Notes under the pieces: generated by a model
The model's input: the letters and a program-made list of their open reading frames with translations, nothing else
What the model was told of the DNA's origin: nothing
Databases searched by the model: none
Shown here: positions 38,644 through 49,056 of the stretch, in pieces
Position numbering within the stretch: the first letter of the stretch is position 1
Layout: every line of letters starts with the position of its first letter
NCBI RefSeq assembly: GCF_014207965.1
Contig: NZ_JACHLM010000002.1
Span: 186,001-250,000, forward strand
DNA from: Brevundimonas bullata
GTDB lineage: Bacteria > Pseudomonadota > Alphaproteobacteria > Caulobacterales > Caulobacteraceae
DNA: 64,000 bases
Direction of reading: 5' to 3'
Position numbers and translations under genes: made by a program

Positions 38644-39405
38644 ATGCCCAATTCCAATATCCAGCAAGTCTGGCCCGCTGAATCCGCCGAGCTGAGCCCC
38701 GAGCAGAAGGCGCTGGCCGCGCTGCGCGCCGAGATCGACAGCCTGGACGACCAGATTCTTGAGCTGTTCGAGCGCCGTCTCGCCGTCGCCGCCCAGGTGG
38801 GCAAGGCCAAGGACGCGCCGACCGGCCCGCACACCAAGCTGCGTCCCGACCGCGAGCAGGCCGTTCAGGCTCGCGTCCTGAAGCAGTGCGAACCCGAGAA
38901 CCGCGAGGCGGTCGAGCACCTGTGGCGCGAGATCGTCGGCTGGGGCCTGGCCCGCCAGGGCCGGTTGCAGGTCCACGTATGGGCCCCCATCGACCCGGCC
39001 AAGGCCGTGGACGGCGCCCGTCTGCGCTTCGGCGCCGCCGCCGACATCAAACTGGTCCGCGATCCGCAGGCCGCCTTGGCCCATGCGGCTGAAGGCCATG
39101 GCGTGGCCGTCCTGTCGATCAACACCGACGACGCCTGGTGGATGGGCCTGCGTCGCGAATGGTCGATGCTGAGCGTCTTCGACGGCTACGGCGGCGACAC
39201 CCCGACCTCGCTGGCCGTGGGCAAGATCGATCCGCCGGCCCTGCCGATGGGCCGCCGCGTGGTGGTGACGGTCGGCGGCGACGCCGGCGACGGCTCGGGC
39301 GCGCGGCGCTGGGGCCTGAACACCAACCACGGCTGGACCCTGGCTCTGACCGACGCCGACGTGGCGCCGGGCGATGTTGAAGGCTGCGTCGGCGCCATCG
39401 GCTGA
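38644..39405 (+). CDS. Chorismate mutase (AroQ-type) with a C-terminal domain of unknown function
   Basis: 253 residues from ATG 38644. Residues about 18-108 are an AroQ helical chorismate mutase: LRAEIDSLDDQILELFERR, VAAQVGKAK and the later helix EHLWREIVGWGLARQ. This converts chorismate to prephenate, the substrate of the upstream dehydratase. The remaining 145 residues (including GHGVAVLSINTDDAWWMGL and GRRVVVTVGGDAGDG) form a second domain not recognised; it is neither an obvious ACT nor a full dehydratase. The leader ORF upstream suggests control by aromatic amino acids. Confidence 0.85.
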   Translation: MPNSNIQQVWPAESAELSPEQKALAALRAEIDSLDDQILELFERRLAVAAQVGKAKDAPTGPHTKLRPDREQAVQARVLKQCEPENREAVEHLWREIVGWGLARQGRLQVHVWAPIDPAKAVDGARLRFGAAADIKLVRDPQAALAHAAEGHGVAVLSINTDDAWWMGLRREWSMLSVFDGYGGDTPTSLAVGKIDPPALPMGRRVVVTVGGDAGDGSGARRWGLNTNHGWTLALTDADVAPGDVEGCVGAIG

Positions 39406-39412
39406 AGGCGAG

Positions 39413-39432
39413 GGCTTAACGCGCGTTAAGCC
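39413..39432. promoter_or_regulatory. Perfect 20-bp palindrome between chorismate mutase and SPOR lipoprotein genes
   Basis: GGCTTAACGCGCGTTAAGCC lies 8 bp after the chorismate mutase stop and 45 bp before the next ATG. As RNA it could form a 10-bp stem only with distortion at the centre. As DNA it is a symmetrical site with two TTAA boxes 6 bp apart (CtrA sites use 7). An operator is more likely than a terminator, as no T run follows. Confidence 0.4.
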
Positions 39433-39476
39433 TGTTCCTCAACCCTGTCTCAAAAGACTGCGTTCAGCATGGTGGC

Positions 39477-40118
39477 ATGAACGCTTCCGTCATCCTGCGG
39501 CTCGGATCGGTCGGCGCCCTCGCGGTGCTGCTGGCCGGCTGCGGCATGGCGGAGGCCGATCCTCATCGCTTCGAAGGCGTGGCCAAGAACATCGCGGCCA
39601 TTCCGCTGTCGACTCGCGACGGCGAGGCTCGGCGTGAACCGTCGGGACCGCGTAACGCCGAAGAGGCGGGGCTGCGTCCGCTGAAGGTCGAGCTTTTGAC
39701 GCCGCATCAGCTATGGGACGCCCGCGACGGGCTGACGAGCAAGGCGGCGGCTGTGTTGCCCGCCCTGCCGTCTGTGTTCATTGATCCTGAAGCGCCGCCG
39801 GAGGTGCAGGCCGCACAGCAAGCCGCCGCCAAGCCCGCGCGGCCGCAGGCGGTCGCCTCGCCTTCGAACGCCGTGCTGATCCAGCTCGGCGCCTACGCCA
39901 GCCAGGCCTCGGCTCAGGCGGCGTGGGAGCGTCTGGGGCAGGGGAGCCATGGCCTGAAGCCGGTGTTCGAGCCGGTCGAGGTTCAAGGTCGGCGTCTGGT
40001 TCGTCTGAAGGTTCGGGCCGGATCGGCCCAGGCCAAGGCGCTGTGCGAGCGTGCGGCGGCGTCCGATCCCTGGTGCGTTCGGGCCGCAGAGGCGACGTCG
40101 TCCACAGGCGCGGCTTAA
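39477..40118 (+). CDS. SPOR-domain lipoprotein
   Basis: 213 residues. A lipoprotein signal peptide ends in the lipobox LLAGC (cysteine about 22). A proline/alanine-rich linker leads to a C-terminal SPOR domain (about 130-205) with VLIQLGAYASQASAQAAWERL and LVRLKVRAGSAQAKALC. SPOR domains bind denuded glycan strands at division sites, so a septal envelope role is likely. It is followed 97 bp later by the division regulator gene mipZ. Confidence 0.88.
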   Translation: MNASVILRLGSVGALAVLLAGCGMAEADPHRFEGVAKNIAAIPLSTRDGEARREPSGPRNAEEAGLRPLKVELLTPHQLWDARDGLTSKAAAVLPALPSVFIDPEAPPEVQAAQQAAAKPARPQAVASPSNAVLIQLGAYASQASAQAAWERLGQGSHGLKPVFEPVEVQGRRLVRLKVRAGSAQAKALCERAAASDPWCVRAAEATSSTGAA

Positions 40119-40214
40119 GGTTTCGTTGACGACTGGCGTCCTTGGCCCGATCTAGGGCGTCTTGGACGGGGAGCGAACGATTGAGTCGCGCCCGTCGAAA
40201 CATCGGGACTCATC

Positions 40215-41063
40215 ATGGCGCAGCCTCAGGTCATCGTCATCGGCAATGAAAAGGGCGGGGCGGGCAAGTCCACCCTGGCCATTCACATCGTCACCGGCCT
40301 GCTGCACGCGGGCAAGAAGGTCGCCATCATCGACCTGGACCTGCGTCAGCGGTCGATGGAGCGGTTCTTCTCCAACCGTGGGGCGTGGACGGCGGCCAAC
40401 GAACAGCCTCTGCCCATGCCGATCGTGCCGGACATGGGAGACGGCAAGGCCCTGGCCAAGGCCGACGAAGCCGAGCAGCTGGCGCGTTTCGACGCCGCCT
40501 ATGCCGAGGCGCAAGGCGTGGCGGACATCATCCTGATCGACACGCCCGGGGGCGACACGGCCCTGTCGCGCGCCGCGCACGGCCGCGCCGACCAGATCGT
40601 CACGCCGATGAACGACAGCTTCGTCGACTTCGACCTGCTGGGCGAGGTCGATCCGGTGACGCTGGATCTGAAAAAGCCCTCCATCTATTCCGAGAGCGTC
40701 TGGGAGGCGCGCAAGCACCGCGCCATCACCGAGGGGCGTCAGGTGACGATCGACTGGGTCGTCGTCACCAATCGCCTGGCCGTGGCCGAGGCGCGCAACC
40801 GTCGTCGTCTGGAAGAGAAGATGCTGAAGTTGGCCAAGCGCGTCGGCTTCCGCGTCGGGCCGGGTCTGCGCGACCGGGTCATCTATCGCGAGCTGTTCCC
40901 CTTCGGCCTGACCGTGGCCGACCTGTCGAACGATATCCGTCCGGTGTCGGTGTCCCTGGCCCACGTGGCGGCGCGTCAGGAACTGCGCAATCTGATGCAG
41001 TCCCTGGGTCTGGACGACGCGCAAGGCGGTTCGTTGGCGCCGCTGGACGCGGCGGCGGCCTGA
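40215..41063 (+). CDS. mipZ: Cell-division site-placement ATPase MipZ
   Basis: 282 residues. ParA/MinD-superfamily ATPase with Walker A GNEKGGAGKSTLAIHIV, switch I/II LDLDLRQRS and LIDTPGGDTAL, and the family-specific block GLRDRVIYRELFPFGLTVADLS. In Caulobacter MipZ forms a gradient from ParB at the poles and blocks FtsZ assembly away from midcell. The match in order and length is strong and supports a Caulobacterales origin for the window. Confidence 0.95.
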   Translation: MAQPQVIVIGNEKGGAGKSTLAIHIVTGLLHAGKKVAIIDLDLRQRSMERFFSNRGAWTAANEQPLPMPIVPDMGDGKALAKADEAEQLARFDAAYAEAQGVADIILIDTPGGDTALSRAAHGRADQIVTPMNDSFVDFDLLGEVDPVTLDLKKPSIYSESVWEARKHRAITEGRQVTIDWVVVTNRLAVAEARNRRRLEEKMLKLAKRVGFRVGPGLRDRVIYRELFPFGLTVADLSNDIRPVSVSLAHVAARQELRNLMQSLGLDDAQGGSLAPLDAAAA

Positions 41064-41070
41064 TCGTCGC

Positions 41071-41499
41071 ATGGGCCTGATCTGGCTGGCGCTGGCCGCC
41101 GTGGCGGTGTGGGCGCTGGCCCGTCTGGGGCGGCAGACAGAGCGCGCGCGGCGCGGCCACTGGCGCATTTCCGCGACCATCCTCAGCACGGCCCTGTTCG
41201 CGGGGGCGGTTCTGGCTGCGTCGCGCGGCGTGTGGCTGGCGGCGATAGGGCTGGCGGGGGCAGGGCTGTGGCTGGCGGTGCAGTCGCGGGTTCGGACCGT
41301 GCCGCCGCGTGCGTCCGTTGCTGAACGTCTGACGGAAGCCGAGGCGCGGGCCATTCTGGGGGTGACCGCCGACGCGACGCCCGAGGCGGTGCAGGCCGCC
41401 TGGCGTCGTCTGATGGCGCGAGCGCATCCCGACCAGGGCGGGACAGAAGGGCTGGCCGCGCGCGTCAATGCGGCGCGGGATCGGCTGCTGAAGGGCTGA
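41071..41499 (+). CDS. Membrane-anchored J-domain protein
   Basis: 142 residues. Two hydrophobic segments (about 1-16 and 35-70) precede a C-terminal J domain containing ARAHPDQGG with the essential HPD tripeptide. Such DjlA/TIM14-like proteins stimulate DnaK at the membrane. It starts 7 bp after mipZ and is probably co-transcribed with it. The client is unknown. Confidence 0.87.
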   Translation: MGLIWLALAAVAVWALARLGRQTERARRGHWRISATILSTALFAGAVLAASRGVWLAAIGLAGAGLWLAVQSRVRTVPPRASVAERLTEAEARAILGVTADATPEAVQAAWRRLMARAHPDQGGTEGLAARVNAARDRLLKG

Positions 41500-41511
41500 A
41501 CTATCTCTACC

Positions 41512-41638
41512 CGCTCATCCCCGCGGAGGCCGGGACCTAGTGCTTTGGCCAAAAACGCTGCGCGGAAATCAGAGGGGCGCTGTTCGGGACGTAGCGCTTG
41601 AGGCACTTACTGGGTTCCCGCTTCCGCGGGGATGAGCG
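41512..41638. repeat. Twin-palindrome intergenic repeat, copy 3 (diverged)
   Basis: The outer ends keep CGCTCATCC and GGATGAGCG, but the inner hairpins have changed to CCCCGCGGA and TCCGCGGGG. The changes occur in both arms, so pairing is kept although sequence differs from copies 1 and 2. It lies between the convergent J-domain and parE genes. Confidence 0.75.
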
Positions 41639-41653
41639 GGTTATGGTTTGGCC

Positions 41654-43759
<2,106 letters not shown>

Positions 43760-43763
43760 CGGT

Positions 43764-45113
43764 TCAGTCTGAGGCGATTCGGGAGCCGGTCTGGTAGGCC
43801 GCGCGCCGGCTTGGCGCAAGCATTGCCCGTTGCGGTCTCGGCTCAGGATATACAGCGCGCGCCAGGATCGCCAAACACAGGGTCCAGGGCATGCTCTGGG
43901 CGCTGAGAAGAACACTCTCTGACAGGGTGAGCAGGAGATAGACTGTGAGGTAGGCTACGCCCCAGAAGCCTTCGCGCAGGCCTGCTGCGGGCAGGCGGAT
44001 CAGGGTCAGCAGATACGACGACGCGACGATCGTTCCGACCAGAACGGCGCCCGGCCACCCCAGTTGCGCCAGAAGGTCAATCCAGCCGTTGTGGGCCGAA
44101 GGCACGGACCAGCCCGTCTGATGACGTATCCAGGCGGCGGGTTCAGACCCCTTGCCCCAGAAGGCGTTGTAGCCATAGCCGGTCCAGGGGCGCTCATCGA
44201 TCTTGCGGAACAGGGCGTCCCAGATCGCGGTGCGCCCGGTGAGGGTTGGGTCCTTGCCTAGAGCCTGGAGAATTTCCCCGGATTCTGTGCTCCACAGCCA
44301 CCAGCCGAAAGCCAGGCAGATCACGCCGAGCCATATGGCTACGATGATAAGGGCGGGGCCCGCCCTTTTCAGGACCGACAGGGCGACGACGATGCTGATG
44401 CCGATCAAGGCGCAGAGCAGGGATGTCTTGGATTGCGTCGCCAGAACCAGGCAGAGGCACAGGAGGATGGTGGCGATAGGCGTGATGCTCAGTCGGTCTT
44501 TGGCGGCGATCCAGGCGGCGGCGGCGGTCGCTCCAGCTGCCATGGCTATGCCCATCTGGTTCTTCTCGTACCAGATGCCGCGCCACATGCCGGCGTTGAC
44601 GTCGCTATGGACGCCGATTGAAGGCACGGCGAAAACGATGAAGACGCTGAGGATCCCCATGATCAGGGCGCAACAGGCCAGCAGTCGTGGCAGGTGGATG
44701 TCGTGAAAACGCGAGCCCAGATAGATGGCGAATGAGCCGTTTATGGTCATGGCGACGACCCGCCGCTGCGTCGTCGCGGCGTCAATTGACCATTGGGTGG
44801 AGGCAAAGGCCAGTACAACGAGGGAGCCTAGGGCCAGCCAGGCGGGCCAGGCTTTGACGACGGTTTCGAAGCGTAGCAGGAGCAGGCCCGCCGTCAGGGC
44901 GTAGGCGGGCAGCCAAAAGAGGCGGAGGATTGGCGTTTCCGATTGGTCGGGCGCCAGAACCGGACCGATCAGGGCGCCGGTCAGCATGCAGATGATGAAT
45001 CCGGCCGCGACCTGCTCCCACAGAGGCGGGCCGGATCGGATCGCTTCAAGCTCTGTACGAAAGACGCGCACAGCGGCACGCTCGGGGTGCGGGGTTAAAA
45101 ATGAGTGGATCAT
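43764..45113 (-). CDS. O-antigen ligase/polymerase family membrane protein
   Basis: 449 residues with about ten to twelve hydrophobic segments and the Wzy_C/WaaL region TGRTAIWDALFRKIDERPWTGYG (shown here in part as GRTAIWDALFRKI and WTGYGYNAFWG), followed by SAHNGWIDLLAQLGWPG with the conserved histidine. Such proteins polymerise or attach polysaccharide at the periplasmic face. It ends 4 bp before the parE start on the same strand. Codon and base use are slightly less GC-rich than its neighbours, and no other polysaccharide genes are nearby. Confidence 0.85.
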   Translation of the reverse strand: MIHSFLTPHPERAAVRVFRTELEAIRSGPPLWEQVAAGFIICMLTGALIGPVLAPDQSETPILRLFWLPAYALTAGLLLLRFETVVKAWPAWLALGSLVVLAFASTQWSIDAATTQRRVVAMTINGSFAIYLGSRFHDIHLPRLLACCALIMGILSVFIVFAVPSIGVHSDVNAGMWRGIWYEKNQMGIAMAAGATAAAAWIAAKDRLSITPIATILLCLCLVLATQSKTSLLCALIGISIVVALSVLKRAGPALIIVAIWLGVICLAFGWWLWSTESGEILQALGKDPTLTGRTAIWDALFRKIDERPWTGYGYNAFWGKGSEPAAWIRHQTGWSVPSAHNGWIDLLAQLGWPGAVLVGTIVASSYLLTLIRLPAAGLREGFWGVAYLTVYLLLTLSESVLLSAQSMPWTLCLAILARAVYPEPRPQRAMLAPSRRAAYQTGSRIASD

Positions 45114-45249
45114 GAACAGTTTGATGCGCGTTCGCCGCCCCGGAGAACACGCGAGGTTCGGCTTGGTGGGGCTGTTCTTCGATCTGGCCTTCGTGTCCGC
45201 CGTCGCCCACGACCGCCGTTCTGGTCCAGACCGGGGTCAGAAGGGGTAG
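45112..45249 (+). pseudogene. Possible remnant of a low-temperature-requirement A (LtrA) gene
   Basis: A 45-codon frame from ATG 45112 to TAG 45247-45249 contains RPGEHARFGLVGLFFDLAFV, which matches the start of LtrA-family proteins (basic stretch then LFFDLVFV and the first membrane helix). After SAVAH similarity stops and the frame ends at once. Full LtrA is about 380 residues with many membrane helices. It lies between the divergent start of the O-antigen ligase and the end of the helicase gene. Likely a relic; short, so uncertain. Confidence 0.4.
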
Positions 45250-45265
45250 CAAGCAAGCGCAGGGT

Positions 45266-47608
45266 CTAGGCGACCACCTTTTCCACGAAGCTGTCGATAA
45301 CCTTCTTCTCGCCGGCCTTTTCAAAGGCGACGACCAGCTTGTTGCCCTCGACCGCGCGGACGGCGCCATAGCCGAACTTCTGGTGGAAGACGCGGTCGCC
45401 GCGGGACCAGTCGCTGCCGGCCTTGGGGACGGCGGTGGCGATCAAGCGGCCGTCGCCTTCGATGATGGCCTTGCGGGCGGGCGTAGAGGCGGAACGCGCC
45501 GGCTGGCCTGAGGTGAAGCTCTGGGCGCGTTTCCAGCCGGGGCTGGAGTAACCGCTGCCGAAGGAAGGGGCGTCGTCCCAGCGGCTCTTGGCCTCCTTCA
45601 TGCCGGTCGAGGCGCCGTAGTAGCCGGTGTCCGACTGGGGCTCGACGTGGGCGAGGGGCAGTTCGTCGACGAAGCGGCTGGGCAGTTGCGAGGTCCAGCG
45701 ACCATAGACCAGTCGGTTGGCGGCGAAGCTGATGCGAGCGTCGCGCTTGGCGCGGGTGACGCCGACGTAGGCGAGGCGGCGTTCCTCCTCCAGGCCCTTC
45801 ACGCCCTTCTCGTCGATGCTGCGCTGGCTGGGGAAGACGCCTTCCTCCCAGCCCGGCAGGAAGACCAGCGGGAACTCCAGCCCCTTGGCGCCGTGCAGGG
45901 TCATGATCTGCACCGAACCCGTCTCGGAATCCTGACCGGCGTTACGTTCCAGGTCCATGACCAGGGAGACGTGCTCCAGATAGGCCTGCAGCGTCTCGAA
46001 CGCCTGCATGGCCTGGGTCAGTTCCTTGAGGTTGTCCAGACGCGTCTGGCCGCTGGTGCGGTCGGCCTTCTGCATGGCGGTGTAGCCGCTCTCGTCCAGC
46101 AGGGTCTCGGTCACCTCCCAGTGCGGCATGTCAGCGGCCAGCAGGCGCCAGCGGTCGAGGTCGCGCACGAAGTTGGCCAGGGGCGTGCGGGTGCGGGCCT
46201 GAAGCTCGTCCGTGGTCAGCAGGTGGCGGACCGCCTGCATGGCCGAGACGCCGTTTTCACGGGCGATGTGCAGGATCTTCTGGACGCTGGTCTCGCCGAT
46301 GCCGCGCTTGGGCACGTTGACGATGCGCTCGAAGGCCAGATCGTCGTCCTCGGACTGGATCAGGCGCAGATAGGCGTGGGCGTCGCGGATCTCGGCGCGC
46401 TCGAAGAAGCGGGGGCCGCCGATGACCTGATAGGGGATGGCCAGCATCAGGAAGCGCTCTTCGAACGCCCGCATCTGGAAGGAGGCGCGGACCAGGACGG
46501 CCATGTCCTTGTACTTCATGCCCTGCTTGCGGGCGGTCTCGATCTCGTCGGCGATCAGGCGGGCCTCGGCCTCGCCGTCCCAGACGCCGCGCACGCGCAC
46601 CTTGTCGCCGCTGTCGTCCTCGGTCCACAGGGTCTTGCCCAGACGATCCTTATTGGTGGCGATCAGGGCCGAGGCGGCGCCGAGGATATGCTTGGTCGAG
46701 CGGTAGTTGCGCTCCAGCTTGACGATCTTGGCGCCGGGGAAGTCGCGTTCGAAGCGCAGGATGTTGTCCACCTCGGCCCCGCGCCAGCCGTAGATCGACT
46801 GATCGTCGTCGCCGACGCAGCAGACGTTGCCGGTCGAGGAGGTCAGGAGACGCAGCCACAGATACTGGGCGACGTTGGTGTCCTGATACTCGTCCACTAG
46901 GATGTAGCGGAAGCGATTGCGATATTCCGCCGCAAGATCAGCGTGTTGCGAAAGAATGGTGAGGTTGTGCAGCAGGAGGTCGCCGAAATCGCAGGCGTTC
47001 AGCGTGGCCAGCCGCTTCTGATAGGCGGCGTAGAGGGCGTGGCCCTTGCCGTTGGCGAAGTCCTCGCCCGGCGGCAGCTTCTCGGGCGTCCAGCCGCGGT
47101 TCTTCCAGTGGTCGATCAGGTGGGCCAGCGACTTGGGCGTGTGCTTCTTGGTGTCGATGTTGGCGGCTTCGAGCAGCTGTTTCAGCAGCCGTTCCTGATC
47201 GTCGGTGTCCAGGATGGTGAAGCTGGACTTCAGCCCCACCAGTTCGGCGTGACGGCGCAGGATCTGGGCCGCGACCGAGTGGAAGGTGCCGAGCCAGCGC
47301 AGGCCCTCGGCCGAGGGGCCGATCAGGTGGGTGATCCGCTCGCGCATCTCGCGCGCGGCCTTGTTGGTGAAGGTGACGACCAGCAGTTCCCAGGGCTTGG
47401 CCCGACCCGTCGCCAGGATATGCGCCAGACGGGTGGTCAGGACGCGGGTCTTGCCGGTGCCGGCGCCGGCGAGGACCAGAACCGGCCCCTCGGTCGTTTC
47501 GACCGCCAGCCTCTGTTCGGGGTTCAGACCGGACAGGTAGTCGGCCGCGCCTTGCGGCGACTGGCCGCGCGCGAGGTCGGAAATGCGGGGAGAGGGCAGG
47601 TCGGTCAC
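45266..47608 (-). CDS. uvrD: UvrD/PcrA-type ATP-dependent DNA helicase
   Basis: 780 residues, superfamily 1. Motifs: Q motif LNPEQRLAVE, Walker A AGAGTGKTRVL, motif Ia TFTNKAAREM, motif II VDEYQDTN, motif III GDDDQSIYGWRGA, motif IV KLERNYRS, motif V TLHGAKGLEF, and motif VI YVGVTRAKR. The C-terminus GDRVFHQKFGYGAVRAVEGN is the Tudor-like tail of PcrA/UvrD that contacts RNA polymerase. It acts in excision and mismatch repair. No clear LexA box was found upstream. Confidence 0.94.
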   Translation of the reverse strand: MTDLPSPRISDLARGQSPQGAADYLSGLNPEQRLAVETTEGPVLVLAGAGTGKTRVLTTRLAHILATGRAKPWELLVVTFTNKAAREMRERITHLIGPSAEGLRWLGTFHSVAAQILRRHAELVGLKSSFTILDTDDQERLLKQLLEAANIDTKKHTPKSLAHLIDHWKNRGWTPEKLPPGEDFANGKGHALYAAYQKRLATLNACDFGDLLLHNLTILSQHADLAAEYRNRFRYILVDEYQDTNVAQYLWLRLLTSSTGNVCCVGDDDQSIYGWRGAEVDNILRFERDFPGAKIVKLERNYRSTKHILGAASALIATNKDRLGKTLWTEDDSGDKVRVRGVWDGEAEARLIADEIETARKQGMKYKDMAVLVRASFQMRAFEERFLMLAIPYQVIGGPRFFERAEIRDAHAYLRLIQSEDDDLAFERIVNVPKRGIGETSVQKILHIARENGVSAMQAVRHLLTTDELQARTRTPLANFVRDLDRWRLLAADMPHWEVTETLLDESGYTAMQKADRTSGQTRLDNLKELTQAMQAFETLQAYLEHVSLVMDLERNAGQDSETGSVQIMTLHGAKGLEFPLVFLPGWEEGVFPSQRSIDEKGVKGLEEERRLAYVGVTRAKRDARISFAANRLVYGRWTSQLPSRFVDELPLAHVEPQSDTGYYGASTGMKEAKSRWDDAPSFGSGYSSPGWKRAQSFTSGQPARSASTPARKAIIEGDGRLIATAVPKAGSDWSRGDRVFHQKFGYGAVRAVEGNKLVVAFEKAGEKKVIDSFVEKVVA

Positions 47609-47758
47609 AGGATAAGCGGCTCACGCAGGGCGGATTCGGAGGAGAACATAAGCAGCACAGAGGCCAAAGTCAGGCCCCGATTGAAAATGGCCGAAGGGAA
47701 CCGCCAAGCCTGACCCTCGTTCTCACGACCTCAAGGGAAGCAATGGAAGGGAAAGCCA

Positions 47759-47944
47759 ATGGCCGAGAGTTCAAGCGGAGGCGGAAACGCCGGACTGGCG
47801 TTCATCGTCGGCGGCCTGGTGGTCGTGGTGGCGGTGCTGGCCTGGTTTCTGTTCGGCCGAGGCGTGGCGCCGGAGACCAAGAACATCGACGTGGACGTGA
47901 AGCTGCCCGAGGTGTCGGCTCCGGCCGTACCGAGCAGTCAGTGA
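47759..47944 (+). CDS. Small single-pass membrane protein (hypothetical)
   Basis: 61 residues from ATG 47759, behind AAGGGAAA. A glycine-rich cytoplasmic start, one hydrophobic helix (about 13-32, AFIVGGLVVVVAVLAWFLF) and a short periplasmic tail with DVDVKLPEVSAP. The next gene, 11 bp away, encodes a longer protein of the same design, so the pair looks like a tandem duplication. Function is unknown. Confidence 0.75.
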   Translation: MAESSSGGGNAGLAFIVGGLVVVVAVLAWFLFGRGVAPETKNIDVDVKLPEVSAPAVPSSQ

Positions 47945-47955
47945 GGAGATGCTGA

Positions 47956-48267
47956 ATGACGGATCCTAATATACCGCCGCCTGAACGCGTCGTGCATCAG
48001 ACGACGATCAACACCGCCGCACCGGAACGAAAGGGAGGCGGCGGCATGCTGGCCTTCGTCGTCGGGGGGCTGATCGTCGCCGTCGCCGTGATCGGCTGGT
48101 TCCTCTATTCCGGCGGGCGTGCTCCCGCCGTGCCGGAGGCGCCGGAGGTCAATCTGGACATCAATGTTCCTGCGCCCAAACTGCCGGATACGCCGCGTCT
48201 GCCGGATGTGCCGCGCCCGGCCGAACCGCCGACCGTGACCACGCCTGCGGCTGAGCCGCAGGGCTGA
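47956..48267 (+). CDS. Single-pass membrane protein with proline-rich tail (hypothetical paralogue)
   Basis: 103 residues. GGGGMLAFVVGGLIVAVAVIGWFLYSGG repeats the helix pattern of the preceding gene (shown: LAFVVGGLIVAVAVIGWFLY). The tail has LDINVPAPKLPDTPRLPDVP, a proline-rich extension repeating the K/R-LP-D-x-P unit. The shared core V(D/N)(V/L)D(V/I)x(V/L)P suggests common descent. A strong terminator follows, closing a two-gene unit. Confidence 0.75.
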   Translation: MTDPNIPPPERVVHQTTINTAAPERKGGGGMLAFVVGGLIVAVAVIGWFLYSGGRAPAVPEAPEVNLDINVPAPKLPDTPRLPDVPRPAEPPTVTTPAAEPQG

Positions 48268-48277
48268 CGCCGTGAAG

Positions 48278-48309
48278 CCCGCCGTGCCCGCAAGGGTCGG
48301 CGGGTTTTT
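48278..48309 (+). terminator. Intrinsic terminator after the small membrane-protein pair
   Basis: CCCGCCG (48278-48284) and CGGCGGG (48298-48304) form a perfect 7-bp stem with a 13-base loop, followed at once by TTTTT. It lies 10 bp after the stop of the preceding gene. One of the clearest terminators in the window. Confidence 0.85.
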
Positions 48310-48336
48310 GCTTGTCGGGACATCGGGGTCTGGCGG

Positions 48337-49056
48337 CTATTTCAGCCGGTAGCTGATGGTGGTGACGACCCGCACTTTCTTGTTCAGCGAGGTGGCTTCG
48401 TCGCCGAAACCGTCGCGGGGCAGGATTTCGAAAGAACCCTGACCGGCCGACTTAATCGGCCCCAAAGGCGCGCCTGAATCCTTGGCGAACTGGACGGCGC
48501 CGGTGCGGGCGGCGGCGGTGGCTTCGGCGATCATGGCGGGGCGGACGTCGTTGAGCTTGGTGAAGATGTAGGACGGCCCCTGGAAGTCCTGCAGCACCAC
48601 GCCCTGACGCACCAGATCGTTCAGATTGCGGGTGGTGGTCTGGACCCGATCCACGTCGTTGGTGCGCACGATGACGGTCTGGGTCAGAATGAAGCGGGGC
48701 CCGCCGGTCTGGCTGGCGTATTCGCGAGAGCGGGTGTCGGCGACGCCGAGCTGGCCCAGATCGACCGAGGCGTCTGGATAGCCCTGAGCCTTGAGGAACT
48801 GACGCACGATGGTCAGGTCGCCGTCGATGCGGGCCTGAACGTCTGAGAGGACATCGCCCGAGGCGGTAAAACGGATCGGCAGGACGGCGAGGTCGGCCTT
48901 CACGTCCTTTTCCGCCAGGCCGCGCACGGTGACGGACCGGTCGCCGGCGCGGGCGTTGACCACGCCCTGGCCGATCAGGGCGCCGGCGCCGATCAGGCCG
49001 ACGGCCAGCAGACCGCCGATGACGGCGGCGGGGATCAGGCGGCTGTCGGTGGTCAT
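48337..49056 (-). CDS. SIMPL-domain (DUF541) periplasmic protein
   Basis: 239 residues from ATG 49056, overlapping the RHH-protein stop (ATGA). An N-terminal signal/anchor (about 8-28) precedes the SIMPL domain: VTVRGLAEKDVKADLAVLPI, ARIDGDLTIVRQFLKAQG and AATAAARTGAVQFAKDSG-type helices (ATAAARTGAVQFAKDSG). Members (BP26, YggE) form periplasmic oligomers and are tied to oxidative stress. It closes the YbaY-RHH-SIMPL run. Confidence 0.87.
   Translation of the reverse strand: MTTDSRLIPAAVIGGLLAVGLIGAGALIGQGVVNARAGDRSVTVRGLAEKDVKADLAVLPIRFTASGDVLSDVQARIDGDLTIVRQFLKAQGYPDASVDLGQLGVADTRSREYASQTGGPRFILTQTVIVRTNDVDRVQTTTRNLNDLVRQGVVLQDFQGPSYIFTKLNDVRPAMIAEATAAARTGAVQFAKDSGAPLGPIKSAGQGSFEILPRDGFGDEATSLNKKVRVVTTISYRLK

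Noticed and set aside
47644..47658. LexA-like box (GAAC-N7-GCAC) upstream of the uvrD-type gene
   Set aside because: One half-site has a mismatch to the alphaproteobacterial GAAC-N7-GAAC pattern, and no other support exists.
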